From positions 186,001 to 250,000 of the forward strand of contig JAOSKU010000001.1 in NCBI GenBank assembly GCA_027493445.1: a stretch of DNA of 64,000 bases, read 5' to 3'. Below, one piece after another: positions 46,509 to 54,717 of this stretch (the first letter of the stretch is position 1; every line of letters begins with the position of its first letter). The notes under the pieces are model-generated. The model had not been told where the DNA came from and ran no database searches. It saw nothing but the letters and a program-made list of their open reading frames with translations. A program made the position numbers and the translations under genes. The DNA is from Thermoleophilia bacterium. GTDB taxonomy: Bacteria > Actinomycetota > Thermoleophilia > RBG-16-64-13.

Positions 46509-47927
46509 GTGGGCACCCGCATCGAGAAGGACAGCCTGGGAGAGGTGGCTGTACCCGAGGAGGCTCTCTACGGAGCTCAGACCCAGAGGGCGGTGGAGAA
46601 CTTCGCCATCTCGGGCGAACGCCCACATCCCGACTTCGTCTGGGCCACGATCGTGGTCAAGAAGGCGGCGGCCCTGGCCAACATGCGTACGGGCCGCCTG
46701 GACCAGGAGCGGGGACGGGCCATCGTGGCTGCCGCCGATGAGATCCTGGTCGAAGCGCGCTGGCTCGATCAGTTCGTGGTCGACCGGGTGCAGGCCGGAG
46801 CGGGCACCTCCCACAACATGAACGCCAACGAAGTGCTGGCCAACCGGGCGAACGAGCTTCTGGGCGGCCGCCGGGGTGAGTACTATCCCATCAATCCCAA
46901 CGACCACGTGAATATGGCTCAGTCGTCGAACGACACGGTGCCGGCCATGGTACGTCTTGCCCTGCTGCGCGGCTGGCGGAGTCTGCGGGGGGCACTGGAC
47001 GAGCTGGCCGGCGCATTCAACGACAAGGCTCTCGAGTTCGACCATGTGGTCAAGAGCGGGCGCACCCACCTGCAGGACGCCGTGCCCATCCGTTTGGGGC
47101 AGGAGTTCGGTGCGTATGGCACCACCGTGTCGAAGGCGCGCGAGGCCCTCGAGACGGCAGCCGATGAGCTCCACAGCCTCAACTTGGGAGCCACCGCGCT
47201 GGGCACGGGCACCAACGCCCCGGAAGCCTACCGCCGGGAGGTGGTGGCCGTCCTGCGGGAGCTCACCGGCTGGGAGCTCCGTCCGCCTCGCGATTACTTT
47301 CAGGTGACCCAAAGCTACGACGATTTCTGTCGCTTCTCCGGAGAGCTCCGCGCCCTGGCAGTGGAGCTGGCCAAGATCGCCAACGACCTGCGCCTCCTCA
47401 GCTCCGGACCGGACGCGGGGTTCGGCGACGTGGTGCTGCCCGCGGTCCAGCCAGGGTCATCGATCATGCCCGGCAAGATCAACCCCTCCATGGCGGAGAT
47501 GCTCGACGTGGCCGCCTTCAAGGTCATCGGCTTGGATCAGACCGTGGTTCTGGCCGCCCTGCATGGCCAGGTCGACTTGAACGTGTTCGCCCCGGTGATG
47601 GCCGACGCCTTGCCGTCGGCCCTGACCGTGCTCACCAACGCCGTGCGTGCCTTCACCGAGCGGTGCGTCACCGGCATCCGGGCCAACGAGGAGCGTATGG
47701 CCGCCGCCCTGGCTCGGAACACGGCGCTGGCCACCGCCCTGGCACCCACCATCGGCTACGCCCGGGCGGCCGAGGTAGCCAAGCTGGCGGTGGCCGAAGG
47801 TCTCACTGTTCGGGAGGCGGCCCTGCGTCTCGAGAATCTCGACGAAGCCGCGCTGGACCGCCTGCTCGATGCTCGAACGCTCACCGAGCCTGGACTTCCC
47901 GGAGAAATATCGGACAACGTTCATTGA
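46509..47927 (+). CDS. Aspartase/fumarase class II family lyase
   Basis: This is a 472-residue member of the aspartase/fumarase superfamily. It has the three family regions: GAGTSHNMNANEVL, SGRTHLQDAVPIRLG and the signature GSSIMPGKINPSMAEM. Features such as YPINPNDHVNMAQSSNDTVPA and FVWATIVVKKAAALAN are closer to aspartate ammonia-lyase than to fumarase C, but the substrate loop is mixed, so aspartase or fumarase cannot be decided. GTG 46509 is supported by a strong AGGAGG seven bases upstream. No partner genes are adjacent. Confidence 0.82.
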   Translation: MGTRIEKDSLGEVAVPEEALYGAQTQRAVENFAISGERPHPDFVWATIVVKKAAALANMRTGRLDQERGRAIVAAADEILVEARWLDQFVVDRVQAGAGTSHNMNANEVLANRANELLGGRRGEYYPINPNDHVNMAQSSNDTVPAMVRLALLRGWRSLRGALDELAGAFNDKALEFDHVVKSGRTHLQDAVPIRLGQEFGAYGTTVSKAREALETAADELHSLNLGATALGTGTNAPEAYRREVVAVLRELTGWELRPPRDYFQVTQSYDDFCRFSGELRALAVELAKIANDLRLLSSGPDAGFGDVVLPAVQPGSSIMPGKINPSMAEMLDVAAFKVIGLDQTVVLAALHGQVDLNVFAPVMADALPSALTVLTNAVRAFTERCVTGIRANEERMAAALARNTALATALAPTIGYARAAEVAKLAVAEGLTVREAALRLENLDEAALDRLLDARTLTEPGLPGEISDNVH

Positions 47928-48005
47928 CCTGAAGTGACCGAGTGCTAGACTGGGCGGGCACCGCGATGGGGTCTGCGTTCGGTTCATGCCTGCCACGGGA
48001 GGGAG

Positions 48006-50951
48006 ATGCTCCGGGACCGTCCCTTCCTCAGTGCTCTGTCCGTGGCCGCCGTTCTGGTGGCCCTCGGGATCACGGCCATCGGTTCCGCGGATGAGCTGGC
48101 GCGGCTGGAATGGGTGATCCCTTTCTCCTACGCGGCTCAGCTGCTCGGAGGGATCGTCGTCTCCTTTCTCTGCCTGGAGCACCACCGGAGCACTGCCCTG
48201 CAGGTATGGCGGCGCACCGGGCTGGCTTTTGCCACAGCTTGGGGAGCGGCGTTGACCGTCTTCGCCGTCTGGCCGGGCTTCCTGGGCGATCAACCGTTCA
48301 ACCTGGCCCAGACCGACGCCGCCTTCTGGGTGCGCCACATGTATCTCTTCCTGTTTGCCTCTGTCTTCCTGGTCCCCATGCGTCTGCTCCCACCCGGCCG
48401 CGTGCAGGTCCAGGGTTTGATCGTGGGGTCGGTGAGTGCCCTGGCCACCCTGGCTGTTGGAGTTCTGGTAGTTGCCGATCCCACATCCGCGCAGACGACC
48501 CTCGTCTGGCGGCGGGCGGCCGATGTCCTGCTTCTGGCGGCCTATGCGGCTCTGGTAGGCTACTGCGTGAAAGAGTACCTGCGCTCACCCCGGCCGGTCA
48601 TCCGCTACCTGGCCCTCGCTCTGGGGCTGGTCGCCTTGGATCAGGCCGGGCACATGCTCTTCCCGCGGCCTTTCGAGCTTGGCTGGTACGCCACTCGGGT
48701 GGCCGGGGTGATGGTGTACGTCACCATGGTCGTGGGGCTCATGCAGGAGTATGCCATGCTGCTCCGCACGCGCCGCGAGCTGCGTCGTACCGATCTCGTC
48801 CTGCGGGTGGCCGACGCGGCCCTGGTTTGCCGGGGAGAAGACGAGCTGCTCGCGCGTCTGCGCGAAGAGCTCCTGGCCGCCGGTTATGACGCCGGCGTCT
48901 CCGCCACCCGGGCTTCCTGGACCAGCGAGGGCCTGGTCGTGCCCGTGGGTCCAGCTCAGGGGCAACGTTTCCTCGCCGCCAAGCCGCTGTCCGACTCGAG
49001 CGTCAGCCTGGATCCACCCCTGCTGGAAGCCACCGCCCGCGTGGTGGGTCTATCCCTCGCCCGTTTGGAGGCCGAGAAGCAGTCGCACGATCTGGCAGCT
49101 CGCATGGAAGAAGCCCTTCAGCGCGAACAGGGATACAGCATGCGGCTTCGAGCCCTGGCCGACGCGGGCCGGCTGATCGCCTCGTCGCTCTCTCTGGACG
49201 CAGTGGAAGACCGGCTGATCAACGCCGTGCTCGAGCTCTTCCACGCGCGGTCGGTGTTCATCATGCTCAAGGCCTCGGAGGACGGCCGGCTGCGCATGCA
49301 CCGGTATAGGGGACCCGAAGGCGACGGCCTGAGCGGTCTGTCGGTTGGGCTGGGAGAGGGCGTGCTGGGCCGAGTCCTCGAGGGCCTCGAGCCCCGGTGG
49401 GTGCCGGGTACGGAAACAGAGGGCGATCCGGTGTTGCAGCTTGTCGCGCGCGCCGTGGGGTCCTGTTCCCTGTGGCTGCTTCCCCTGGCTTCGCGCGGTC
49501 TCCCGCTGGGGGTGCTTGGGGTCTGCCTGCCCAGCATGTCAGAGCCCCGATCGGAGGAGGATCTAGAGCTCCTCGAGATCCTGGCGCAGCAGGTGGCCGT
49601 GGCCGTGCAGAATGCGCGTCTCTTCGAGGAATCGGTAGGGTGGGGCAGGAGCCTGCAGCAGCATGTGGATGCATTGCGTGAGGTCCAGGGCGATCTGCGG
49701 GCGGCGGTCGCCGCCGAGCGGCGGCGGTCGACCCAGCTGCAGGTCTTGAACCAGCTGGCCGTGACCCTGAACAGCGAGGCCGATCAAGGTCTCATGCTTG
49801 ACGAGGTTCTGGCCGGCGCCCTTCGTATCAGCGGCGCTGCCGGCGGCTCGCTCTACCTGACGGAGGGCCGACGGCTGCGGCTGCAGGCCTTCACGACATC
49901 GCCGGAGCTGGTGGACGGTCTCCCGGCCGGGGGCGTTTCGGGCATCGGGGTCAAGGGCCTGGCCGAGCAGGCGGTGGCCGAGCGCCGGCCGGTGCGCATC
50001 GTGCGGGAGCTCGACGATGGGTCGGGCCGCTTCCTGGGATTCCTGGCCACGCCCCTGGTGGCCGCGGACGGGACACCGCTGGCGTGTCTCGTTCTGTCTG
50101 GGGCTCCCGGAGACCACGGCTTCAGCGCCGAGGACGAGATGCTCATGGGCACCTTGGCCGCGCATACGGCCGTGGCCCTCCAGAACCTACGGCGTCTTGC
50201 CCGGGAGCGTGACGTGGCCGAGTACCTGCAGCGCTCCATGCTGCCGCGAGTGCCCCGTACCCACGGGCTCGAGTTGGAGTATGTGTACCAGTCGGCCTCG
50301 GATGTCACTCTGGTAGGGGGCGACTTCTACGACGTGATCTCCTTGAAAGGGGGCAGGACGGCTCTGGTGGTGGGCGACGTCTGTGGCAAGGGGCTGCAGG
50401 CGGCCACTCAGATGGCTAGCGTCCGCTACATGCTGCGCGGCTACGTGGCCATGGACCCGGAGCCGGGGGAGTGGCTGGGCTTGGTGAACGCGGGCATCGA
50501 GGCCGGTCTGCCTCCGGCCGGCTTTGTGACGGCGGCTCTCGTGGTGGTGGATCCCGCCCGAGGGCGGCTGGACTACGCTCTGGCCGGCCACCCGGCGCCT
50601 CTGCTGGCCTCGGCTGGGGCGGTGGAGGAGCTGGGCGGGGCGCCTGGTCTCCCCCTCGGCGTCCGCAGCGACGAGCGCTATGAGACGTACGAGGTGGACT
50701 TCGAGCCCGAGCAAACGCTGATTCTTTACTCCGACGGATTGTACGAGGCCCGCAGCGGCTCCTCTCTTTACGGCATCGACCGGCTGGGCGCGGCGGCCCG
50801 CGCTCTGGCTTGCGCACCCTTGGAAGGGGCGGCCGAACGTCTGGTGAGCGAGGCTCGCGACTACGCCGGCGGTCGGCTGGCCGACGATGTGGTGGTGCTG
50901 CTGGTGCGGCTCACGTGGGCGAGAACGACGCTCGGTCACCGTCTCGGGTGA
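48006..50951 (+). CDS. Membrane GAF-SpoIIE protein phosphatase
   Basis: This is a 981-residue signalling protein. About eight hydrophobic helices fill the first 260 residues (FLSALSVAAVLVALGITAIG and following). A GAF domain, a further GAF or coiled-coil region and another GAF domain (AGGSLYLTEGRRLRLQAF) precede the C-terminal SpoIIE-type PP2C domain. That domain shows DVTLVGGDFYDVI, VVGDVCGKGLQAATQMA and LILYSDGLYEAR with the metal-binding Asp residues. It probably dephosphorylates a STAS antagonist in a partner-switch pathway; the STAS protein at 22.4 kb is a candidate. GGGAGGGAG precedes ATG 48006. The last 41 bases overlap the convergent CapA-like gene. Confidence 0.85.
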   Translation: MLRDRPFLSALSVAAVLVALGITAIGSADELARLEWVIPFSYAAQLLGGIVVSFLCLEHHRSTALQVWRRTGLAFATAWGAALTVFAVWPGFLGDQPFNLAQTDAAFWVRHMYLFLFASVFLVPMRLLPPGRVQVQGLIVGSVSALATLAVGVLVVADPTSAQTTLVWRRAADVLLLAAYAALVGYCVKEYLRSPRPVIRYLALALGLVALDQAGHMLFPRPFELGWYATRVAGVMVYVTMVVGLMQEYAMLLRTRRELRRTDLVLRVADAALVCRGEDELLARLREELLAAGYDAGVSATRASWTSEGLVVPVGPAQGQRFLAAKPLSDSSVSLDPPLLEATARVVGLSLARLEAEKQSHDLAARMEEALQREQGYSMRLRALADAGRLIASSLSLDAVEDRLINAVLELFHARSVFIMLKASEDGRLRMHRYRGPEGDGLSGLSVGLGEGVLGRVLEGLEPRWVPGTETEGDPVLQLVARAVGSCSLWLLPLASRGLPLGVLGVCLPSMSEPRSEEDLELLEILAQQVAVAVQNARLFEESVGWGRSLQQHVDALREVQGDLRAAVAAERRRSTQLQVLNQLAVTLNSEADQGLMLDEVLAGALRISGAAGGSLYLTEGRRLRLQAFTTSPELVDGLPAGGVSGIGVKGLAEQAVAERRPVRIVRELDDGSGRFLGFLATPLVAADGTPLACLVLSGAPGDHGFSAEDEMLMGTLAAHTAVALQNLRRLARERDVAEYLQRSMLPRVPRTHGLELEYVYQSASDVTLVGGDFYDVISLKGGRTALVVGDVCGKGLQAATQMASVRYMLRGYVAMDPEPGEWLGLVNAGIEAGLPPAGFVTAALVVVDPARGRLDYALAGHPAPLLASAGAVEELGGAPGLPLGVRSDERYETYEVDFEPEQTLILYSDGLYEARSGSSLYGIDRLGAAARALACAPLEGAAERLVSEARDYAGGRLADDVVVLLVRLTWARTTLGHRLG

Positions 50952-52143
50952 GCGTGAGCCCCAGCTTCTTGGAGTAGGCCGAAAGGCGGGTGAGGATGCC
51001 GTCGGCCTCCGCTCCTCCAACCACCTGAGGGATCCCGTTGCCGTCACTTAGATACACGGGGCTTACGGTGAGGGAAGGTGGGCCGGCGGGCGCCAGTTGG
51101 ATGCTCAGCACGAAGGCCTCGCCTGTGGCTCGGGAGTAATGGTCGAAGACAAAGTCGCCCAGACTGTAGGCGATGAGCTTGTTGCGGTAGAGTTCCAGGC
51201 CCTGCAGCACGTGGGGATGGTGTCCCAGGACGAGATCGGCGCCGGCATCGACGAAATCGTGGGCGAAGACGCGCTGCTCGTGAGCGGTTTCTCCCTCGTA
51301 CTCGATGCCCCAGTGGACGCTCACGATCACCCAGTCGGCCGACTCGGCCGCCGCCCCAATGTCGGCGAGGATGCGCTGGGTGTCCGGGCGCATGGGATTG
51401 ACGCCCGCCCGTTGGTCGCCGGCGGGGAAACCCTCCGGGACCACGTTGGTATAGGCCAGCAGAGCTACCGTGCCCGCGCCGGTCTCGAGCAGCGCCGGGG
51501 CGCGGGCGGCGGAGAGGTTGACCCCGGCGCCGGCGTGAGCGATGCCGGCCCCATCCAGACGGGCAATGGTATCGAGCAAGGCCTCCGAGCCCCAGTCGAG
51601 AGCATGGTTGTTGGCCAGGCTCACCACGCCGACGCCGGCGGCCGCCAGCCCGTCGACCAGCGCGGGGCGGCCGCGGAAGGTCACGTCCTTGGCGGCATTG
51701 CGAGTGCCCTTGTCGGACAAGGGAGACTCCAGGTTCACGAAGGCTACGTCGGCGTCGGCGAACAAGGGGGCGACCCCGTCGAGAACGGCCTCTCCACCGT
51801 GTGCGTCGATGTAGTCGCCCACCTTGCGGTCGCCGATCACATCGCCTCCGGCCACCACTGTCAGGGAACGCCGGCGGATCGTCGTGGAGGTCGCGGAAGT
51901 CGAAGCAGCCCCTGGGCTGGCCGCGCGGGTCGTAGGGGTTCTCGAGACGGCGGTTTCTCCCGCGATGGCGGCGGCGTTCGAGGTCGTGTCCCGGCCGGTG
52001 AGGAGGTAGGCCGCGCCCAGGACCAGTGCGAGCGCCCACACCGCCACCACCGCGACGGTCAGGATCCTGTCGGGCGCTCGACCCACGTGCCTCCCACGAT
52101 GCTCGCTCACCGACCACCGGGCGGAAAGGCCCAGCCGTTCCAC
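50911..52143 (-). CDS. CapA-like (poly-gamma-glutamate synthesis) phosphoesterase, exported
   Basis: This is a 410-residue protein with an N-terminal basic region, one membrane helix (ILTVAVVAVWALALVLGAAYLL) and a Thr/Ser/Ala-rich linker. The CapA domain (a metallophosphoesterase fold) shows VVAGGDVIGDRKVGD, FVNLESPLSDKGT, SLANNHALDWG, VHWGIEYEG and VLGHHPHVLQG with the metal-binding Asp, Asn and His. It acts outside the membrane, perhaps on wall or capsule polymer. GTG 52143 is chosen because GGGAGGTG stands upstream; the frame is open much further but that part is a shadow of the amidase gene. It overlaps the SpoIIE gene by 41 bases. Confidence 0.85.
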   Translation of the reverse strand: MERLGLSARWSVSEHRGRHVGRAPDRILTVAVVAVWALALVLGAAYLLTGRDTTSNAAAIAGETAVSRTPTTRAASPGAASTSATSTTIRRRSLTVVAGGDVIGDRKVGDYIDAHGGEAVLDGVAPLFADADVAFVNLESPLSDKGTRNAAKDVTFRGRPALVDGLAAAGVGVVSLANNHALDWGSEALLDTIARLDGAGIAHAGAGVNLSAARAPALLETGAGTVALLAYTNVVPEGFPAGDQRAGVNPMRPDTQRILADIGAAAESADWVIVSVHWGIEYEGETAHEQRVFAHDFVDAGADLVLGHHPHVLQGLELYRNKLIAYSLGDFVFDHYSRATGEAFVLSIQLAPAGPPSLTVSPVYLSDGNGIPQVVGGAEADGILTRLSAYSKKLGLTLTRDGDRASFSPT

Positions 52144-52230
52144 CCCCACCTCCCGGGTATAATACCGGCAGGGCGCGCCCGCGCAAGACCACCGCCCGGA
52201 ACCGACATCGCGGAGGCCTTCCCCAACAGC

Positions 52231-53298
52231 ATGAGACCCGTCGCCCGTGGAGACAGAGGAAAGGAAGTCGTCGATATCCAGACGCGGCTGCGCGCCCTGG
52301 GCCATTTTCTGGGGCAGGAGGGAGCCGACGGCCACTTCGGAGCCAACACTGAACGCGCCACCCTGGAGTTCCAGCAGGCGCGCCTCCTGCTGGCGGACGG
52401 CGTGGTGGGGGAGAACACCTGGACCGAGCTGGTCGAGGCCGGCTATCTGGAAGGCGAGCGGCTCCTCTACCTGCGGGTGCCTTTCATGCGGGGCGACGAC
52501 GTGCTCCACCTGCAGCGCCGTCTCAATGAGTTGGGCTTCGACTCGGGCCCCGAGGACGGCATCTTCGGTCCCCTGACCGAGACCGCTCTCACCGATTTCC
52601 AGAGGAATGTGGGGCTCAACGTCGACGGCATCCTGGGTGAAGCCAGCCTGGCTCAGCTCTGTCGGGTTCGCAAGGCGGAGCTGGGGTCTCAGGGCAAGAA
52701 GATCCCCGATCGCATGAATGGCTATGTGGGCTCGGCCTCGATCGAGGGAATGAAGGTGGTGCTCGACCCGGGGCACGGGGGAACGGACTTCGGCGGCCGG
52801 GGACCGGGCGGCCTCCTGGAGAAGGACGTCAACCTCGACCTCGCCCGCCGCCTGGCCCGTCTGCTGCGGGAAGCCGGTGCGGAGGTCGTCCTTTCTCGTG
52901 ACGGCGATCGCGCCCTGGGGCTGTACGAGCGGGTCCGTCTGGCCAACTCGATCCGTCCCGACCTGCACGTGTGCCTCCACCACGAGTCTGTCCCCAGCAG
53001 GAGGGCCCGGGGGGCGGCCACCTTCTATTTCGCCAACGGCGCCTACTTCGCCGAGGCCGGCAAGCGTCTGGCAGGCTACGTGGTCAAGGCTCTGGTGGAG
53101 GAGCTCGGCCGCATCGATCTGCATACCCACGGACGCAACTTCGTCTGCTTGCGCGAGATCCAGGGCCTTTCCCTCCTCGTGGAGCCAGGGTATGTGTCCC
53201 ACCCGGAGGAGGGGGCCACTCTAGCTGATCCGGCCGTGGTGGAGGCCGAGGCCCGGGCCATCCTCCGGGGCATCGAGTGCTACATCGAGCGCCGCTAG
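52231..53298 (+). CDS. N-acetylmuramoyl-L-alanine amidase with two peptidoglycan-binding domains
   Basis: This is a 355-residue enzyme. Two PG_binding_1 repeats come first (VVDIQTRLRALGHFLG ... GHFGANTERATLEFQQ and HLQRRLNELGFDSG ... GPLTETALTDFQRN). The Amidase_3 domain follows (VVLDPGHGGTDFGG, LEKDVNLDLARRLARLL, LHHESVPS, LLVEPGYVSHPEE) with the zinc ligands His and Glu. It cleaves between MurNAc and L-Ala in the wall. No signal peptide is seen, as in the CwlM-type proteins of actinobacteria, which have the same domain order; CwlM regulates MurA. ATG 52231 is chosen. The stop TAG is part of the CTAG end of a repeat copy. Confidence 0.88.
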   Translation: MRPVARGDRGKEVVDIQTRLRALGHFLGQEGADGHFGANTERATLEFQQARLLLADGVVGENTWTELVEAGYLEGERLLYLRVPFMRGDDVLHLQRRLNELGFDSGPEDGIFGPLTETALTDFQRNVGLNVDGILGEASLAQLCRVRKAELGSQGKKIPDRMNGYVGSASIEGMKVVLDPGHGGTDFGGRGPGGLLEKDVNLDLARRLARLLREAGAEVVLSRDGDRALGLYERVRLANSIRPDLHVCLHHESVPSRRARGAATFYFANGAYFAEAGKRLAGYVVKALVEELGRIDLHTHGRNFVCLREIQGLSLLVEPGYVSHPEEGATLADPAVVEAEARAILRGIECYIERR

Positions 53299-53482
53299 AG
53301 CTCGGTTCGGAAGGACGTTCCGCCCGCAGGGTGCGGCCGCGGCCGCCAAGGCTTCGTTGTGAAACGAGCTCCCCGGACGCAGGGAGCGGGCGTAGCGGAG
53401 CTACGGACGTGACCGAGGACGCCGCATCGGACCGCCCAGTGCGGCCTCAGGGGCCGGGGCTTCGTTTTGGAGCGGGCTCTAG
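53295..53482 (-). repeat. CTAG-flanked copy of the dispersed repeat family
   Basis: CTAG stands at 53295-53298 (overlapping the amidase stop) and at 53479-53482. The interior 53330-53432 is an almost exact reverse complement of 30588-30686, including CGTAGC-GGA-GCTACG and GGTCACG/CGTGACC. The ends just inside the CTAG sites are imperfect inverted repeats (AGCTCGGTTC and AGCCCGCTCC). It fills most of the gap between the amidase and NlpC/P60 genes. Confidence 0.65.
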
Positions 53483-53523
53483 CCCGGTCTAGCCTGTAGT
53501 TGCCCGCGGTCTAGCCGCCGTGA

Positions 53524-53529
53524 TAGAGT
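53524..53529 (+). promoter_or_regulatory. -10 box for the NlpC/P60 gene
   Basis: TAGAGT lies 6 and 8 bases before two overlapping GTG codons (53536 and 53538), with no Shine-Dalgarno. Confidence 0.4.
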
Positions 53530-53537
53530 GGGCCGGT

Positions 53538-54703
53538 GTGCGGCGGGCCGACCGTCGCCGTCCTGACACCGACCCTGGGAGGCTCCGATCAGCGGTCACG
53601 CTCGCGAAGCCGGCCGGCGGTTTATCCTCGCCTTCGTCATCACGTTCCTCCTGGGCGTTTACGTGGCTCCAACGGCGGTCGCGGAACCCGCAGCCATCAC
53701 CGACGCCAAGAAGGACGCGGCCGCCCTCAGGGAGCAGCTCGAACGCTTCAACGGTGAGCTCGAGTCCATTATCGAGAACTATAACGAGGCTCAAGTGGAT
53801 CTTGAGTCGGTACAGGCGGCGATCGAGGACAATCAGGCCAAGCTGGACCGGGCTGAGCAGGACCTGGACGTGGCCAACACCCGGCTCGAGAGCCGCATCG
53901 ACGGCATCTACCGCAATGGGCGTCTGGGCTTGATCGAAGCTATCTTCGAGGCCGAGAGCTTCTCCGATCTCATCAATCGCCTCTCCTTGCTGACCAGGGT
54001 GGGAGCCACCGACAAGGACGTGCTCGACAAGGTCGCCCAGTTCCGGCAAGACGTGACCACCCGCAAGGCCGATCTGGCACAGCAGGAGGCCACGGTGAAA
54101 GAGCTGCTCCGGAAGAGCAAAGCGGCGAAGGCGACCATCGAGAAGAAGCTCGCCGAGCGTACCAAGATGCTGAAAGGCAAGGAGCAGCTGATCGCCCAGC
54201 TGGAGAAGGAGGAGCAGGAGCGCCAGGCCCGCCTGGAAGCCGAAGCCCGCGAAGCCGCCCGGCGCGCGCGTGAGGCGGCCGCGACGGCTGCAAAGGTCAA
54301 GGCGAGCACCTCACCGAAGGGGTCGAGTACGCCGGCCCGCGACGTGCCTCGGTCGAAGGTGGGCGGCTCGGTGGTCGACGTCGCCATGCAATACCTCGGC
54401 GTACCTTACGTGTGGGGCGGTGCTTCACCGAGCGGCTTTGACTGCTCGGGTCTCGTGCTGTACGCATACGCCAAGGTCGGTGTCTCTCTACCGCACTCCA
54501 GTCGGGCGCAGTACGGCTATGGAGTCCCGGTGTCACGCGACGAGCTGCAGCCGGGAGACCTCGTCTTCTTCGGCAGTCCCATCCACCACGTGGGTATCTA
54601 CGTGGGGAACGGCAACATGATCGACGCGCCGTATACCGGCGCCAATGTGAGGATCAGCAGCATTAGCCGCAGCCACTACACGGGCGCCCGGCGCATCCTA
54701 TAG
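53538..54703 (+). CDS. Secreted coiled-coil NlpC/P60 peptidoglycan hydrolase (frameshifted near start)
   Basis: This is an exported endopeptidase. A basic start and a hydrophobic signal (RRFILAFVITFLLGVYVAPTAVA) lead to a coiled coil (about 40-250) containing SRIDGIYRNGRLGLIEAIF. The C-terminal NlpC/P60 domain has the catalytic Cys in GGASPSGFDCSGLV and the His in HHVGIYVGNGNM. The open frame with a start codon begins only at GTG 53663, inside the signal. One G added at 53577-53579 links GTG 53538 (RRADRRRPDTDPG) to EAPISGHAREAGRRFI and restores 388 residues. The coiled coil resembles that of the M23 peptidase at 5.3-6.6 kb. Confidence 0.85.
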
Positions 54704-54717
54704 TAAAGGTTTGCTTG

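Noticed and set aside
47939-47947. CIRCE half-site (GAGTGCTAG) before the SpoIIE gene
   Set aside because: The partner half TTAGCACTC is not found 9 bases upstream.
52158-52163. TATAAT as promoter of the amidase gene
   Set aside because: The box is perfect, but it lies about 67 bases from ATG 52231 with no -35 match and overlaps the leader of the opposite gene. It is left as possible only.
52144-53202. Long minus-strand extension of the CapA-like frame
   Set aside because: It is the reverse shadow of the amidase gene, and a Shine-Dalgarno plus GTG at 52143 sets the start.
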